Shown here: positions 1 to 11,659 of the stretch, one piece after another | Numbering within the stretch: the first letter of the stretch is position 1 | How the letters are laid out: each line of letters begins with the position of its first letter | Assembly: GCA_028456385.1 (NCBI GenBank) | Contig: JALNQF010000140.1 | Location: forward strand, 1-64,000 | DNA: 64,000 nucleotides | Direction: 5' to 3' | From: Ophiosphaerella korrae | Taxonomy: Eukaryota > Ascomycota > Dothideomycetes > Pleosporales > Phaeosphaeriaceae | Program-made: the position numbers and the translations under genes | The notes under the pieces: generated by a model | Seen by the model: only the letters and a program-made list of their open reading frames with translations | What the model was told of the DNA's origin: nothing | Databases searched by the model: none

Positions 1-13
1 CGAGTCTGCGTAC

Positions 14-15
<2 letters not shown>

Positions 16-70
<55 letters not shown>

Positions 71-141
71 ACAACCCCCCCCCCCCCCCCCCCCCCCCCC
101 CCAAAACCCCCCCCCCCCCCCCCCCCCCAAACCCCAACCCT
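16..141. repeat. poly-C low-complexity tract
   Basis: Runs of C of about 55, 28 and 22 bases are broken by short A-rich interruptions (ACAA, AAAA, AAA) and end in CCCCAACCCTAG. The end recalls a fungal CCCTAA telomere unit, but only one such unit is present. It could be a true C-tract, a decayed telomere-like array or a sequencing/assembly artefact; its length should not be trusted. A second tract of the same kind lies in an intron at 34050-34215. Confidence 0.9.
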
Positions 142-2769
142 AGATCCGCACCAACTACTGAACCACACCCCGTCGGCCAATATCTGCGAGAACTACACCC
201 GCCCCCCTCCCAAAACTACCTACGTACGCGCTCCCTCTCAAACCTTGTCTGCGAATTTCTCCATCAGTTCACCTACCGCCCATCTCACGCCTCCTTTCCC
301 TGGAAAAGCAGCATCACCCCGCTCGCCGGAAAAAAAAAATGGCCAAAATCTCGATACGCGATGAATACGACGACAATTTTAGCTACCGATAAGATCAAAT
401 GGGAAGAGCCGTAGATGTGCCGGGTGGCATGGATGGCACTAGGTCAGAATGCAGCCAAGTCTGCGAGGCGGGATTAGAGTTGGAGCATAGTTGTGACAGC
501 GGAGATTTATACTGTATGTGGGGGATAGAGTTTTAGGTTGTCTGAGGGCTGAGCTAGTATGGCTGTATGTGTTGATTGGATGGGAAGTTTAGGGCTGCTG
601 GGGACAGCGAGTGTAGTGGTTTTGGTAGTACGCGGTGGATGGATATGCTTGTGTTGGGTAGGGATTGGGGCGTGCAAGTTGTGACGTTGGTATTGGTCGG
701 TAGATTAGATACCAACAATGCGGTATGCACGAGCATGGTCCTGTGTTCTTGAGCTTGATTGTTGGTCAATTCACTAGGTTTTGAGTGTTTGTTACCTGTA
801 TTGAATTTCTCAAAGTCAGTTCCTCCTATTATTTGTTCTGATAAAGTTACCATGATTGAGGTACGGTCTGGACAATCACTCGGAATATCTTTATCTTATG
901 ACGGAGTTGTGCTTCAGTGGTGGCGATCTCAGGCCTCGGTTACCGAAATTGACGACATTCTGTTGAGCGGGCTGGAGTTGTCGCGCAACTACTGCCTGCC
1001 CTAATTGCTAAGCATGCTGTGCCACTGTAGTACCAGTCTAGTGGTGGCCTGTCTCATGCTGCAAGAGAACACCAGACTTGACAAAATGGAGTTAGGTTGA
1101 CGAAGTACTGAGCGCCCTTGTACTAGTAGAGGGTGTTATAGATGCTCATACGAGGTTATGGGAGCTTGAGAAGGGTACGTAAACGATAATGTAGCATCAT
1201 GTAGCATCGTGTAGCATCGTGTAGCATCGTTTAGCACCAGTGAGCTTCTGTGATGCAATTTGAACCTGACCTTACATGTGACAAAGCTCAAGCATGGCAT
1301 GGGAAAAATCCTGTCACAAAATTCTGCAGCTCAAATCAGAGATGTAGTAGTGAACAGCCATGAGATTTTGGTGCAATAAATTAAAGTTGCGGGGTTCTGT
1401 CATGCTCTCCCTTGGAACCATATTGATCCTGAACCCGCTGAAAGCTTATCTATACCTTGCGTTAAACACCAGGATATTTTTCATATGATAGTGACATACA
1501 GCTAGGTTCTACCCCTCGAGTAAGCCAAGACTATAGAGAATTCCGAAATACCGTTTCAGATGTTTCGTTCTCCGGTGGCATGGTGCCGATAACTTTCCAA
1601 TAACTCGTTTACCGGCATATTGCCCAAGAACGACTCGCAATTCATGTCCTGCTCACGTTGTACAAGCGCGTAAATAGACTAGAGTGGTCTGAATTTGTAA
1701 ATGCGCGACGATGCGGTGAACGGGGTCCGCGACCTCAAAGAGGTCAGGCAACTGAACGTTATTTCTGCCAAGGCCTCACCATGCAACATCGATCTAAGAG
1801 AAGCGAGGACCCGAACTGGGTTACCTCACATTGCTACATGCACAAATGATATTTAGTGGAGTGATATCCGCTCGACCAGAGACGCGACTACTTGCAGGCA
1901 CGTAGAAACCTGCAAAATGTAGTTGGCCGGGCAGTGGGGGTTACTCAGCATTAAGTTATTCTCAAAATGCGAGCGCATTGGAACAATTTCAGAACGCCAT
2001 CAGCACAGGCACCTCGATGGAATGGTAGTCTGACGGAGACACCACCGGTCTCATCGCGACTGGGAGGCCGATGGTTAAGGTTGGCTTAGGCATTGCACCG
2101 CTAAAATCGAGGCCAAGGAAGGTTTGTGTAGTGCCATGGTGGGACAGGGTGCGCGCAGACATGCCATGGGATTTGAGTAATCATTGTTGAGTTTTGTGAT
2201 TAAAATTTCATCAGCCTTTCTTTTACATGGGTAAACTTTTTCTCACGTCCCAAGAGTCGGGTTCGATAAAGCAAGCGGTGATTATCGAGCGGCGTCAAGA
2301 TTAGGTTTACTCAGTGACGCGAATGACCCGCATGGCGTATATAGCGCCGTTGATCCGGGTCCACCAGACTAGGAGTCTCGCTTTGCATCGCTTCATAAGT
2401 TCGTATTTGTCTTTATCATAGTGATCGGATGTGTGATGTGAGCATGGCCTGACTCTGAAACACATGCATACCAACATGCAAATTGGCAGCGGAGTGCGGC
2501 TCCGAATGGTCGTTGAGAGATCCCAACACGATCTAGTACATCGATGCCAGCGCCCATACTGACGTAATAGTCCTTTTGAGCAAGAGGATCGTGATAGCAT
2601 TAAGAGAGGTCTATGAGTTCTGATCTAGGAGGCATCGAGCGTCGGGCTAGTGACGCATGTATAGTCTTACAAGTTTAGTCTTACATTTACATGGTTTTAC
2701 ATGATATCATGATGCGTCAGAGGCTTAAAAGGCCTCTACTTGGAGTCGAGGAGGATAGTGAAGCAGATC
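142..2769. other. gene-poor stretch, no supported gene
   Basis: I see no gene I can support. The open frames are short (at most about 100 codons), resemble no family I know, and lack convincing splice partners. The only ordered sequence is a small 10-bp tandem repeat at 1191-1240. Much of it is ordinary mixed-composition intergenic DNA. Confidence 0.6.
1191..1240. repeat. 10-bp tandem repeat
   Basis: Four head-to-tail copies of GTAGCATCRT (1191-1230) are followed by a degenerate fifth copy. The 10-bp period matches one helical turn, but no gene lies nearby and I infer no function. Confidence 0.85.
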
Positions 2770-3511
2770 CTAATTTGTCTTTGGTTTCTTCGCCCCAACG
2801 TTGTAGCCCCATTTCCGCAGGGTCTTGACAACTTTTGGGAGGATGGCAGCGGTGAGCGGCACTCGGACAAAGATGAAGGACTTATGGACGAGGTAGGCAA
2901 GGCCAAGCTGAGTCCATACGGCTGTTACATACGTGAGTTAGTGTGCATGTATGGGCCGTAAAAAAATTAATCTTACATGCTTCTGCGCTTGACTGTGCGA
3001 TTTCGGCAGCGCCAAAGTCTCCCTCGCGAGCAGTGGCCTCGGCAAGTTGGTCGTCCTTTGGCTTTGGTCCAGCATTGGGAAAGGCTATGCGTACAGCGCT
3101 CCAGAAGGCGTTCTTGACGACATCCTCATAGTAGCCGATTCTGTCAGTCCCCAGCGACCGTACTGCTATGAAACAAAGGGGGAGGTCGAGTACAGTGAGA
3201 GCAAGATAGACACCCACAGCGGTCCAGCCATATTCACGGGAGAGCTTTTTGAAGCGCTGAGACAGGGAAAGCACCGGCTCGGGGCTGCCTAAGTGCGGTG
3301 TTGGATTGAGACGCTGAGAAGTGGAAGAGGTACTCTTGAATCGCCGTGCCCAGGAGTGGCGGCCAGGGGCGAGTCGCCATGACCTGGCGGCTGGCTGCAT
3401 CGCTGTGAAGAAGTTGCGCACAGTCAGGGTCGATGAGCGGGTGGCGGCCGTCCGGGAAACAGTCCCGAAGAGGAAGGGCACTGCTCTGAGGGCGCGTGTA
3501 GACGAAGCCAT
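2770..3511 (-). CDS. Mitochondrial DUF1279 (NAT2/FAM210-like) membrane protein
   Basis: Two exons (2977-3511 and 2770-2921) joined over a 55-nt GTAAGA...CAG intron give 228 residues. The N-terminus is rich in Arg, Ser and Ala with almost no acidic residues, as expected of a mitochondrial presequence (about residues 1-60). The DUF1279 core follows, with the conserved SREYGWTAVGVYLALT segment, which is also the main membrane span. Exon 2 supplies a second amphipathic/hydrophobic segment (LAYLVHKSFIFVRVPLTAAI) and ends KKPKTN, confirming the splice. Fungal members are often labelled 'N-terminal acetyltransferase 2', but nothing here resembles a GNAT fold. Related FAM210 proteins act in mitochondrial translation and homeostasis; a similar role is inference. 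Confidence 0.85.
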
Positions 3512-5776
3512 TGCATGAACTGGGGACGTGGGCGAGTGAAGCGCTACTCACGTGGTTGGGCCGAACCACGGGGCGTTGCAGTGTGCTGTTTCACGAATGC
3601 ATTTGGTAGAGGTGAGGTTCTCGCAGGCATCATGATGATCATTCTGCCAGGGTCCACCGCTGCCGGCTGAACAAATCTCCGACGAGCAATTCCAGCGCGG
3701 TCGCGCAGGGCACCTGATATGGACCAGTGGGCATGTGCGCCAAACCTTCTCCCCCATCTGCTGCGAGCTGACCTTGCCGGCTGCGCCTCGCTTGCACTGC
3801 AATATTTGCGCGACGACTCCACGAATCGATTGCTTGCGATCCAGCTGGGGCCACAGATTCATGGGCCCCCGCCGAGTCGTGCGACCGTGGCCGTTGACGA
3901 GGTTCCGGCCTAGCCAGATACCCAGTCCGCCGACTCGCTGAGCGGCCAGCGGACGCCTTGGTAAGTACCGCGTCTCTGTCCAGCTCCCGTAATATCTCTG
4001 TCATGCAACCACAAGCCCGGGTTTCCCAGCCTGAGACCAGGTTCGCCCATATCGGCCAGCACGGCTCATACCTTTCTCACGGACCCAAGGCCGTGCGACG
4101 GCGTCAGCATATATTCTCCCAAAAGCTTCCCCAGAAGTCTCGAAGCGTCTTGCCCGCAGCTTCTGTTACAGGCACAGCCATGGCAGGCCAGGTCGTAACA
4201 TGCCTGCTGGTACCCTCTTCCCGGCGAAACGTGGGGCAGCATGCATCCTTCTTTGTCTCTTGGATGCTTGAAGCGGCGCGCAAATAGGCGCGCAAATGAG
4301 GCATTGAGGTTGAGCTGTCGTGTGGCACCACCTAAACTCTGCAACGTCTGGCGATCGCGTGCCGTTGCTAGCACTTACCCGTACCACAAAACTGTGCCTG
4401 GGACCCCGAATTTTAAACTGCGGGCCTCGACGCGTAGCTTTCTCTACGGTGTGTCTGGTCTCCAGCTCCCTTTCGCCTGCGAACCTGTTCCTCGGGTTTA
4501 TTCTTGCTGGTGGCGCGGCCGTGGCACAGGAGCCCACTCCGATGCATGGTACCAGAACCGTAGTGCCGTGGTGCTTTGCTCCCTAGTCTCACAATCTTCA
4601 ACCCGCTTAGCTTCAAATGCATATGTTAGCTGGATGTGGAACAACCACAACTACATAGTATATGCCATTTCGGTTGCGTGGAATGCCTTTGAGCAATGGT
4701 CCCAACGTCTCAAATCACAGCCTAATCCGATCCATCACTGTTGCACACAGGATTCGCTAGATTCCGGTGCTTCCACTTGAGCTAGCTGTTACTTGGGATT
4801 CCGCTGCTAGCATCGCCTGCTGTAAATCCCGGCATCACGTCCCACTGCCGAACATGCACTTGCTTGCCTTTCAGCATCATGACATCGCACCTTTTATCTG
4901 CACATCCCCTTGATCGCTGCCCAACATCCTGTCCTCGCTTGGCTTACACAGTCTCCCACAACCACTAGCTGGATTGAGCGTCATCTCCAGCACGGCTCAG
5001 TGGGGCCCTGCGAAGGTTTGCAGAGCGCAAACAAAGTTTTCGGCGTTCCAACAACCCTGCTGCCGCAACAGCTCAAACCTTTACTTACAGGCATTGAGCT
5101 GACGAGTGACGGAGGCCATTATTCATTTACCTTGAGTTATATAGCCCTTTGGAAGGACTCGAGCATGCTTCTCATTGGCCCACGGTCACGAGTTATTCCT
5201 CAGCACTTTAATGTACCAGATCAACGGACGGACCTCCTCTTCGCACAGGGATAGTGTCGTGTAATGCAACTAGCTAGCTCGGCTGATATCTGCGCTCTTT
5301 CTCTCCCCCTTGTAAGAGCCCGGCGCCGTTCATTAGTACTGGCTGGCTAGGGGTCTGACCGCACGCAATCGTCGGACGGATAGTCCGTACTCTGGTGTCA
5401 CAATCATTCCTTCGCTTCACAACTTGACAGCGCCTAAAACGGCACACTCCCGGAGCCAACTGTTTGAGGCTTCCATTAAGCTCTCACCCTACGCAGCTGC
5501 ATGAGTCTTCGTTCAGGATCAGCCTGTCTCTCCACGTGGGTTTTGTCTTCCTTCTAAAATACCTATCTTTACCCTTTCGTATATATACTTCGCTCCCGCA
5601 TTTCGTCTTGCTCATAGAAACTTCGCCTTGTAACGCCGTCGACCCTTTCAAGATTCTTGTCCTGCTGTGTGCCCAGACCTTCTTGTCCTCCTTCTCATTG
5701 GCTTATACAGCAATCAATTGCTACCTTCCTCTCTCAACTAGCCTTATCTCTCGACGATATATCCAAATTAGTCGGC
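3512..5776. other. stretch without a supported gene
   Basis: Several overlapping open frames exist on both strands, the longest 4241-4780 (+, 179 codons). None resembles a known family; they are rich in Arg, Ser and Cys as expected of chance frames in GC-rich DNA, and they overlap one another in different frames. The last 300 bases are pyrimidine-rich with a TATATATA-like element near 5580 and probably form the promoter and 5' leader of the next gene. Confidence 0.55.
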
Positions 5777-6061
5777 ATGGGTGGTAACACAGAACATATA
5801 GCTGGCTACGGCTACCTCTCTCTTGGCCAAGCTGTTCATATTGCGCAGAACAGTGACAGTGGAGTTGATCAACGTCTTGTTTCATACCTAGAACGGCGGC
5901 TTGCAGACGTTTGGTCAAAACTCAACTCCCAGCCAACGTCATATGTGCTGCCTCCAGACGAATTCGCGCTTCTCAACTATTATCGACCCCGATTTGGCGA
6001 CAACGAAATCATCAGAAACGCTACGAAACGTTTTTGGGACAACCACAAGGGCGCTCAATAA
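5777..6061 (+). CDS. Small conserved ascomycete protein of unknown function
   Basis: A single-exon frame of 94 residues beginning MGGNTEHIAGYGYLSLGQA. The C-terminal half carries a recognisable pattern seen in small uncharacterised fungal proteins: ERRLADVWSKL, then LPPDEFALLNYYRPRFGDN, then an aromatic-rich end (KRFWDNHKG). It is predicted soluble, helical and charged, with no signal peptide or membrane span. I chose this ATG because the conserved-looking part begins just after it; the open frame extends upstream to 5657, but that part is Ser/Cys-rich and looks like leader. No function is known to me. The downstream PNGase A gene lies on the same strand, but fungal genes are normally transcribed singly. 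Confidence 0.6.
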   Translation: MGGNTEHIAGYGYLSLGQAVHIAQNSDSGVDQRLVSYLERRLADVWSKLNSQPTSYVLPPDEFALLNYYRPRFGDNEIIRNATKRFWDNHKGAQ

Positions 6062-6405
6062 CCCTAACTTCTTTCACATTTGCAATTTCCACAATTTACT
6101 CAGGTATGTCATTAGCACGGTTGTATTTCAAAACTCAGATTTTGACTCGCACAGCAAGCGTATATCGAGACGGCTTTTCCCGTTGATGTTTGACAGTAAT
6201 CATAACTCTGGCATTTTTGCGTGGATACCTCCGGCCGGTGGTGTTATAGGCGTTTTCTCAATAAGTTAATTGTTATTTTTTTTTGTCAGTCTCATAGGAG
6301 AATAAGGGTGAGATGCAAGATCAAGAACGGAACAGCAGTCCAGTACAGGTCGGGCATTGTAAAGCATGGAAGCAGGTAGAAGGGCAGCACATTCCGAAAC
6401 GAGTA
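6062..6405. other. intergenic spacer
   Basis: About 340 bases between two genes on the same strand, holding the 3' end of one and the promoter of the other. AT-rich in its middle. The frame of the next gene stays open upstream to 6313, but the signal-peptide ATG at 6406 is the better start. No other signal seen. Confidence 0.5.
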
Positions 6406-8444
6406 ATGGCTTCGGACAAATGTTGGTCCCTCGTCTCACTGCTTCTTGTTCTAATGGCGATATCACATTCAACAACCGCTCTCCATACAATGCTGCCACG
6501 GTCAACCTCTCACGCCCACTACCTGACGAGCCGTGCCGTAGAGAATTCGTCACTACTTGAATGTTTGCAAGTTGCACCGCCGGTTCTCGATCCAGTTGAA
6601 GGATGTCACCAAACGCTAATGACACATACATTTGCGTTTTCTTATGGACAACCCTTCATTGGTAGGTGCCAACTTCACCATACCGCTCATAACTTTATTA
6701 TTAGAGCCGCATTTTCTAATACGTGGTGATAGGTGATTACTATCCGCCCAACTGCGATTTCAACCATGTTACCTTCAATTTCACCGTCACCTCTGCTGGA
6801 CGCCAATTTGACCGGTTAGCTTTGATGTACTTCGGCGATATCGAGATATTCCGCACATCGACTGCAGAGCCAACTCGAAATGGGATCATTTGGAGCTATA
6901 GTAAAGACATGTCTTCATATTTGACACTCTTCAAAAGGCCCCAGAAGATCATATTCGATCTAGGAAACCTGGTTGATGACACTTATACAGGGATATGGAA
7001 CACGACTCTGACAGCCACTTTTTTCACTGCTAGCGATACTACCAAACCTGCAGATATCATAACCCCTGTATCCGCTCACAGATCTATGGCAAACCAATCG
7101 AGCGCTTTCGCGGTTCCGGAGTCAAAGGCAATTACAAACCTGAAGATTCCCCAGAATGCGGAAAGAGCTGTATTTTCTATCTCTGCTTGTGGTCAAGCGG
7201 CAGAAGAGTTCTGGTGGAGTAATGTCTTAAATTCTGATACAAAGGTTTTTGGCAACGAAACGACGCTGTATGGCCACTCGCCTTTCAGGGAGCTTCAACT
7301 ATTCATTGATGGAAAAATGGCAGGCGTGGCTTGGCCGTTTCCGGTCATTTTTACAGGAGGGGTTGTGCCTGGATTTTGGCGGCCCATCGTAGGAATCGAT
7401 GCTTTCGATCTCCGTGAAGACGAGATAGATATTTCTCCTTTCATACCTCTCCTCAACGATAACAATGAGCACATATTTGAAATCCGAGTCATTGGTATTG
7501 ATGATGATGGGAAAGGCAACGGAAAATTTACCGAAAGGATTGAATCAAACTGGGTTGTTACGGGGAAACTGTTTGTTTGGTTGGATACAAGCACCAGTAT
7601 GACCACGGGCACGATGCCAGCCATTTCCGCCCCCGCACCTTCTTTGCAGCTGCATTCAATAACACAGCAAACGGTCAACGGTACCGTGGTTACCCTGGAA
7701 TACTCAATTGTGGTGGCGCGCCATATCCATATTGAATCTTTGGTATACACTTCAAAGGGCCCGAAGGCATTATCCTGGAAGCAAAGCCTGTCGTTTTCCA
7801 ATTCCGGTACGATTAGCAACAAGGGCAATGATCAAGCCATGCAGCAAACAACCTCGGGTACTTGTAGCTCTTCGTCAGGATACACTAGGTCCTTCGAGTA
7901 CCCTTTATGGGTCATATCATCTTACAACGCAATCCCTGGCGGAAACCTGACTATTGACGCCAAAATGGGACGGGGAAAGTATGTTGAACAGCTTGGGTAC
8001 CTTGCTTTTTGGGATAATTGGAGAACATTCGATGTCAGCAGACTCTCTTCAATGCCGTACAGCTTGTCCTTCCGCGGCACGAGCACAAAGAATTGGCAGA
8101 ACGGCACAGCATCCTACTTGTCAGTCCCCACCCGGAAAAAATCATACGGTTCCGGCAGCACGGAGCAACTCTTCACAATGAGTCGTACCAACCGGATATC
8201 CGCGTCAATGGTTCAAGGTGGCACAAACGAAGCAGGGATGACTGCGGGGCAGCGAAATGACGAGCTTTACTGGAGACATATTATTGCAGCAAATGATTCC
8301 ATAGTGCACGACGCCGAGAGGATTGGGGGCAAACGGAGTGGTCGGGATGATGCCATACATCCCAAGCAAGTGGCCCACGAGAATGGCGTGCATGAATTTG
8401 CAGGCAAAGACGTTAGGGGCCTCCTCGGGAGAGGCCCTGCATAG
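6406..8444 (+). CDS. Peptide-N4-(N-acetyl-beta-glucosaminyl)asparagine amidase A-like protein
   Basis: Exons 6406-6661 and 6733-8444 (71-nt intron GTAGGT...ATAG) encode 655 residues. The start is set at an ATG followed by a good signal peptide (residues 2-25, core LVSLLLVLMAISHSTTA), so the protein should be secreted or lumenal. The PF12222 PNGase A domain starts just after the splice, with the family-typical DYYPPNCDFNHVTFNFT, then RLALMYFGDIEIFRTSTAEP and a long beta-rich body. The C-terminus ends LLGRGPA, which matches my recollection of other fungal members. PNGase A releases N-linked glycans from glycopeptides, including core alpha-1,3-fucosylated plant glycans, so a role in digesting plant glycoproteins is plausible. 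Many fungal homologues are untested enzymatically, so activity is inferred. Confidence 0.88.
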
Positions 8445-11400
8445 GAGACCACGGGCCGTGATTATTATGGAGAAGAGTATGAACCTTTACATGAACTACT
8501 CGGATGTGGCATATGCGGTACGACAATTGACGAACATGTGATTGACTCAACACTGCAAAGCCCAGAGTTGTGCTGTGTGATACTACTTTTAGCCGTAAAG
8601 TTAATCATCAGCAAAAGAATATCGACCAGGATGAGCGGCTCGGTGCGACAATCTCGTCAGCATGAGCCGCACAGCGCTTCCCGATGCTATCGTTCGCCTA
8701 ATATGTCATAACCAGTTTGTTGCCCAAAAGCATTTCAAGCATGAATACTAGTACATAGTAGGGCATGCCACTAGTTATCTATTGTTACACAACATCAAAC
8801 TTTATTCATGTAAGCGAACCGTTGCCTTCTCCACAAGTAAGCTATGACTGCATAATATTATCCCTTGCCATAAAATCCGATGCTATCATATTATTATCGG
8901 CGACACACAAGCCACCCACGCCACGTGGATCAAGCACATATTCCTTTAGGGCAGGGTTGGCACTTGTAGTCCCAACATCACGGACCACGCAAGTCAAATT
9001 CGCTATTCCCGAGCGCTGTCTGTGACCCAGGACATGGTCCAGGCAAAAACCAAGGCCCCAAGCTCATATCGGTGGTATATACCTCATGGCCGGTAAGATA
9101 CTAAAACACTTAGCAACCTTGCTTGTTTCTTGGTTTATACCGCCGAAGTGAAGTTGGTCAGGGGCTGGCTTTCTTAGGTGAATAACACGAGAACCTGGAC
9201 TAGGTGGTGGGCACCAAAAATGTGATCAAGGGGCATGAACGGCTTTACATCCATTCGAATTCGGAACATCACTCAGGTAGTGTGTTGTTGCATGCCACAT
9301 GTGCTTACTTGACAACCTCTGCTTTAGGCCGAGACCGATTTTTAGTCTAGTCACATTATTAAGATGGTCATCATCTTCATGCCGCCTCTTCAATATTGGC
9401 GCGCTAATTATCAGCTCTTCACGGAACCGACGCAAGTATCCTGGTCTGTCATTGCTCACTGCGGATGCATCCTTTATCACACAAGAGAAACTTGACACTT
9501 TGCAACCAACGCATATATCCCAGCTTGTTGTCCCGTGGCGCAAGCTGAGGCCAAAAAGCATGGGCATATTTGTCCCAAATATGCCTTGAACAAATTTAGG
9601 GTATACATCGGCAATCTAAGAACGTTCTCTGCATCACTGCATGAGGTGCTCACGGACTACCCGTCAATGCTTGTACCCGTCTCCGCGCCCGTGTTTGATC
9701 AACAAGCGAAGAACTGGAAGGGTAGTTATTTCAGACAACAACAACCATGACTCGCACCCGGTTCTGGGCATAGGGCTGACAGGTTATTACGCGGCAGCCG
9801 TGTTGTGGAGGTAGTAGAAATGGATCATCCATGTTGTGATAATCCAAAATGTGCTGTCCTTCAACCATCGGTCAGGTAGAATTGCATTGACGCCCTGGAT
9901 TACCATTGTGGGTCTCGCCAACAACTCACCGGGTACTAAAAATGCACCCAGTATCGATACTGTGTGCCCTCGTATCGGGATCAAGTTCAAGATGCCACAG
10001 GGCAAGAAATATCACGGGAACTTCCGTAGGCCTCACATAGGGTTGTTATGGAAGCAATGGAGAATTCCACATCCCGTCCTTTGAATGCGGCCGGACCGGT
10101 CCAGCATGCAGTCTGCTGCAGTAATCGACACGCATCCAGCGTCGGAATTCGTGCGCTGTTTCAGGATCTCACGAGGAAAGACATTGAGCGTCACCGTGCG
10201 TTTGCACGCAGCCAGACAGTTTGGACGAAAATCGAGATGCAGCGCTAGGACTACTATGTTTCATCCCAACTTGATTCAAAGCACGCATCTGGGCAGCTAC
10301 CAACACACCGCCCAGGGAAATAATACTGCGTCCAACAATGTTTTTCTATCGATCTTGGCCATGCCTCGACTCGAGCACAACCTTGGAACACCATCCGGAC
10401 TTCCCTGTCCTCCTTTGCCTCCTTTTGCCCATGGGGCAGGGCACGCTCACCAAGGCGCCACACCTCGACTCGTGAGTGTGGCCGTTGGGGACAGCTGGAC
10501 GGGTTTTCCTTTTTTTTCTTTTTTTTATCGTGTGGCCAGTCAGATACCGGCGTCAAGGGTGTCTGTACGACATCCGCGCATCACACATTAATCGGTCGGA
10601 TACGAGGGCTAGGCATGCGGGACTGTTACAGGGGTCATCTTTCGCAGACCCTATCGGATAGGCTCGCTCCTGTAGGGTTATAGTCCAGCTCTCTTATGTA
10701 TAAATGAAGCAGTATAGGTGATGGCTTGCTGGGGTCATCCTCGAGCCGTCCGTAAGTGGGGTGATTGCGAGATGCCTAGTCTCACCGATGGTCGGGAAGC
10801 GGCAGCGTGCCGTAACGCTCAAATATTTTCCAAGCCAGGCTTGACTAGGTACTTGCATAGTGCGTGTGACGGGATGATTCGGTACCATTAGAATGGCTTA
10901 TTTGCGGCATCCATCACTGTTGATAGTGAAGGGTTGATCGGTTGATTCCTCATACACAATGCCCCCACAGTCAATTGCTACATAGATAACATCGAAAAAT
11001 AAACCAACCCGAGGAGATGGATTGAGATTCCAGCTGGTGAGGCAACTTGCATACCCAGGGGAACCCTCCCATGTTGAATATAGATATGAGGAAGGAGAGG
11101 TAGGTACCTGGTGCTAAGACTTGGCATCTAGTCACTCTACAGTAACTTCTCCCTTTCATCCAAGTAACTAACTTCACCCCTTGCTTCTATAGAACCCATG
11201 GCGTGAGGTTTAGCTAATTACCTTCTACTAGTTTTGGAGGGCCTGATGCTGCCAGATACTCTGATAATCATTACCAATTGTAGTTGGGCTTCCGAAGCTA
11301 TTGCCGTCCGCAAAAGGATTGCCGAATACACATATCGGCAAAAGGCACACTCCGCCTGGGCACGTACGCACACCACGGAGGACTTCAAAGACAGCAACAA

Positions 11401-11659
11401 GCGTTGGAGCCCAAAGTATGCCTCTCAGCATAAGCCTAAGGTTATTTCTCGCACCAGGAGCAAGCAATAGGCAGGTAATAGCCAAGGAACCATTGGCGCA
11501 AACCACACCTCGCTCTTCAAAGTTCGCGCCTTGCTTGTTCACGTATAGCGGTGGCGTCCCTCCAACAGCATCCCGAGATCGCCTTCCTCCGCCCACCACC
11601 ATGAACTTACAACCTCGCCACATCCCAACCCACGCCAGGACCATTAGTGAAACACTGCT
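8445..11659. other. 3.2-kb stretch without a supported gene
   Basis: Open frames on both strands are short or compositionally random; the longest (10085-10591, +, 168 codons) matches nothing I know. Poly-T tracts occur near 10508-10530. The last 400 bases probably include the promoter of the EamA transporter. I see no transposon ORF or terminal repeats. Confidence 0.55.

Noticed and set aside
16..141. True telomere at the window start
   Set aside because: Only one CCCTAA-like unit is seen, the rest is plain C with A interruptions, and nothing shows the window begins at a chromosome end.
4241..4780. 179-codon plus-strand frame
   Set aside because: No recognisable family, no signal peptide or clean domain, overlapping frames on both strands. 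Left as unsupported.
10085..10591. 168-codon plus-strand frame
   Set aside because: Composition and sequence look random; no domain or neighbour support.
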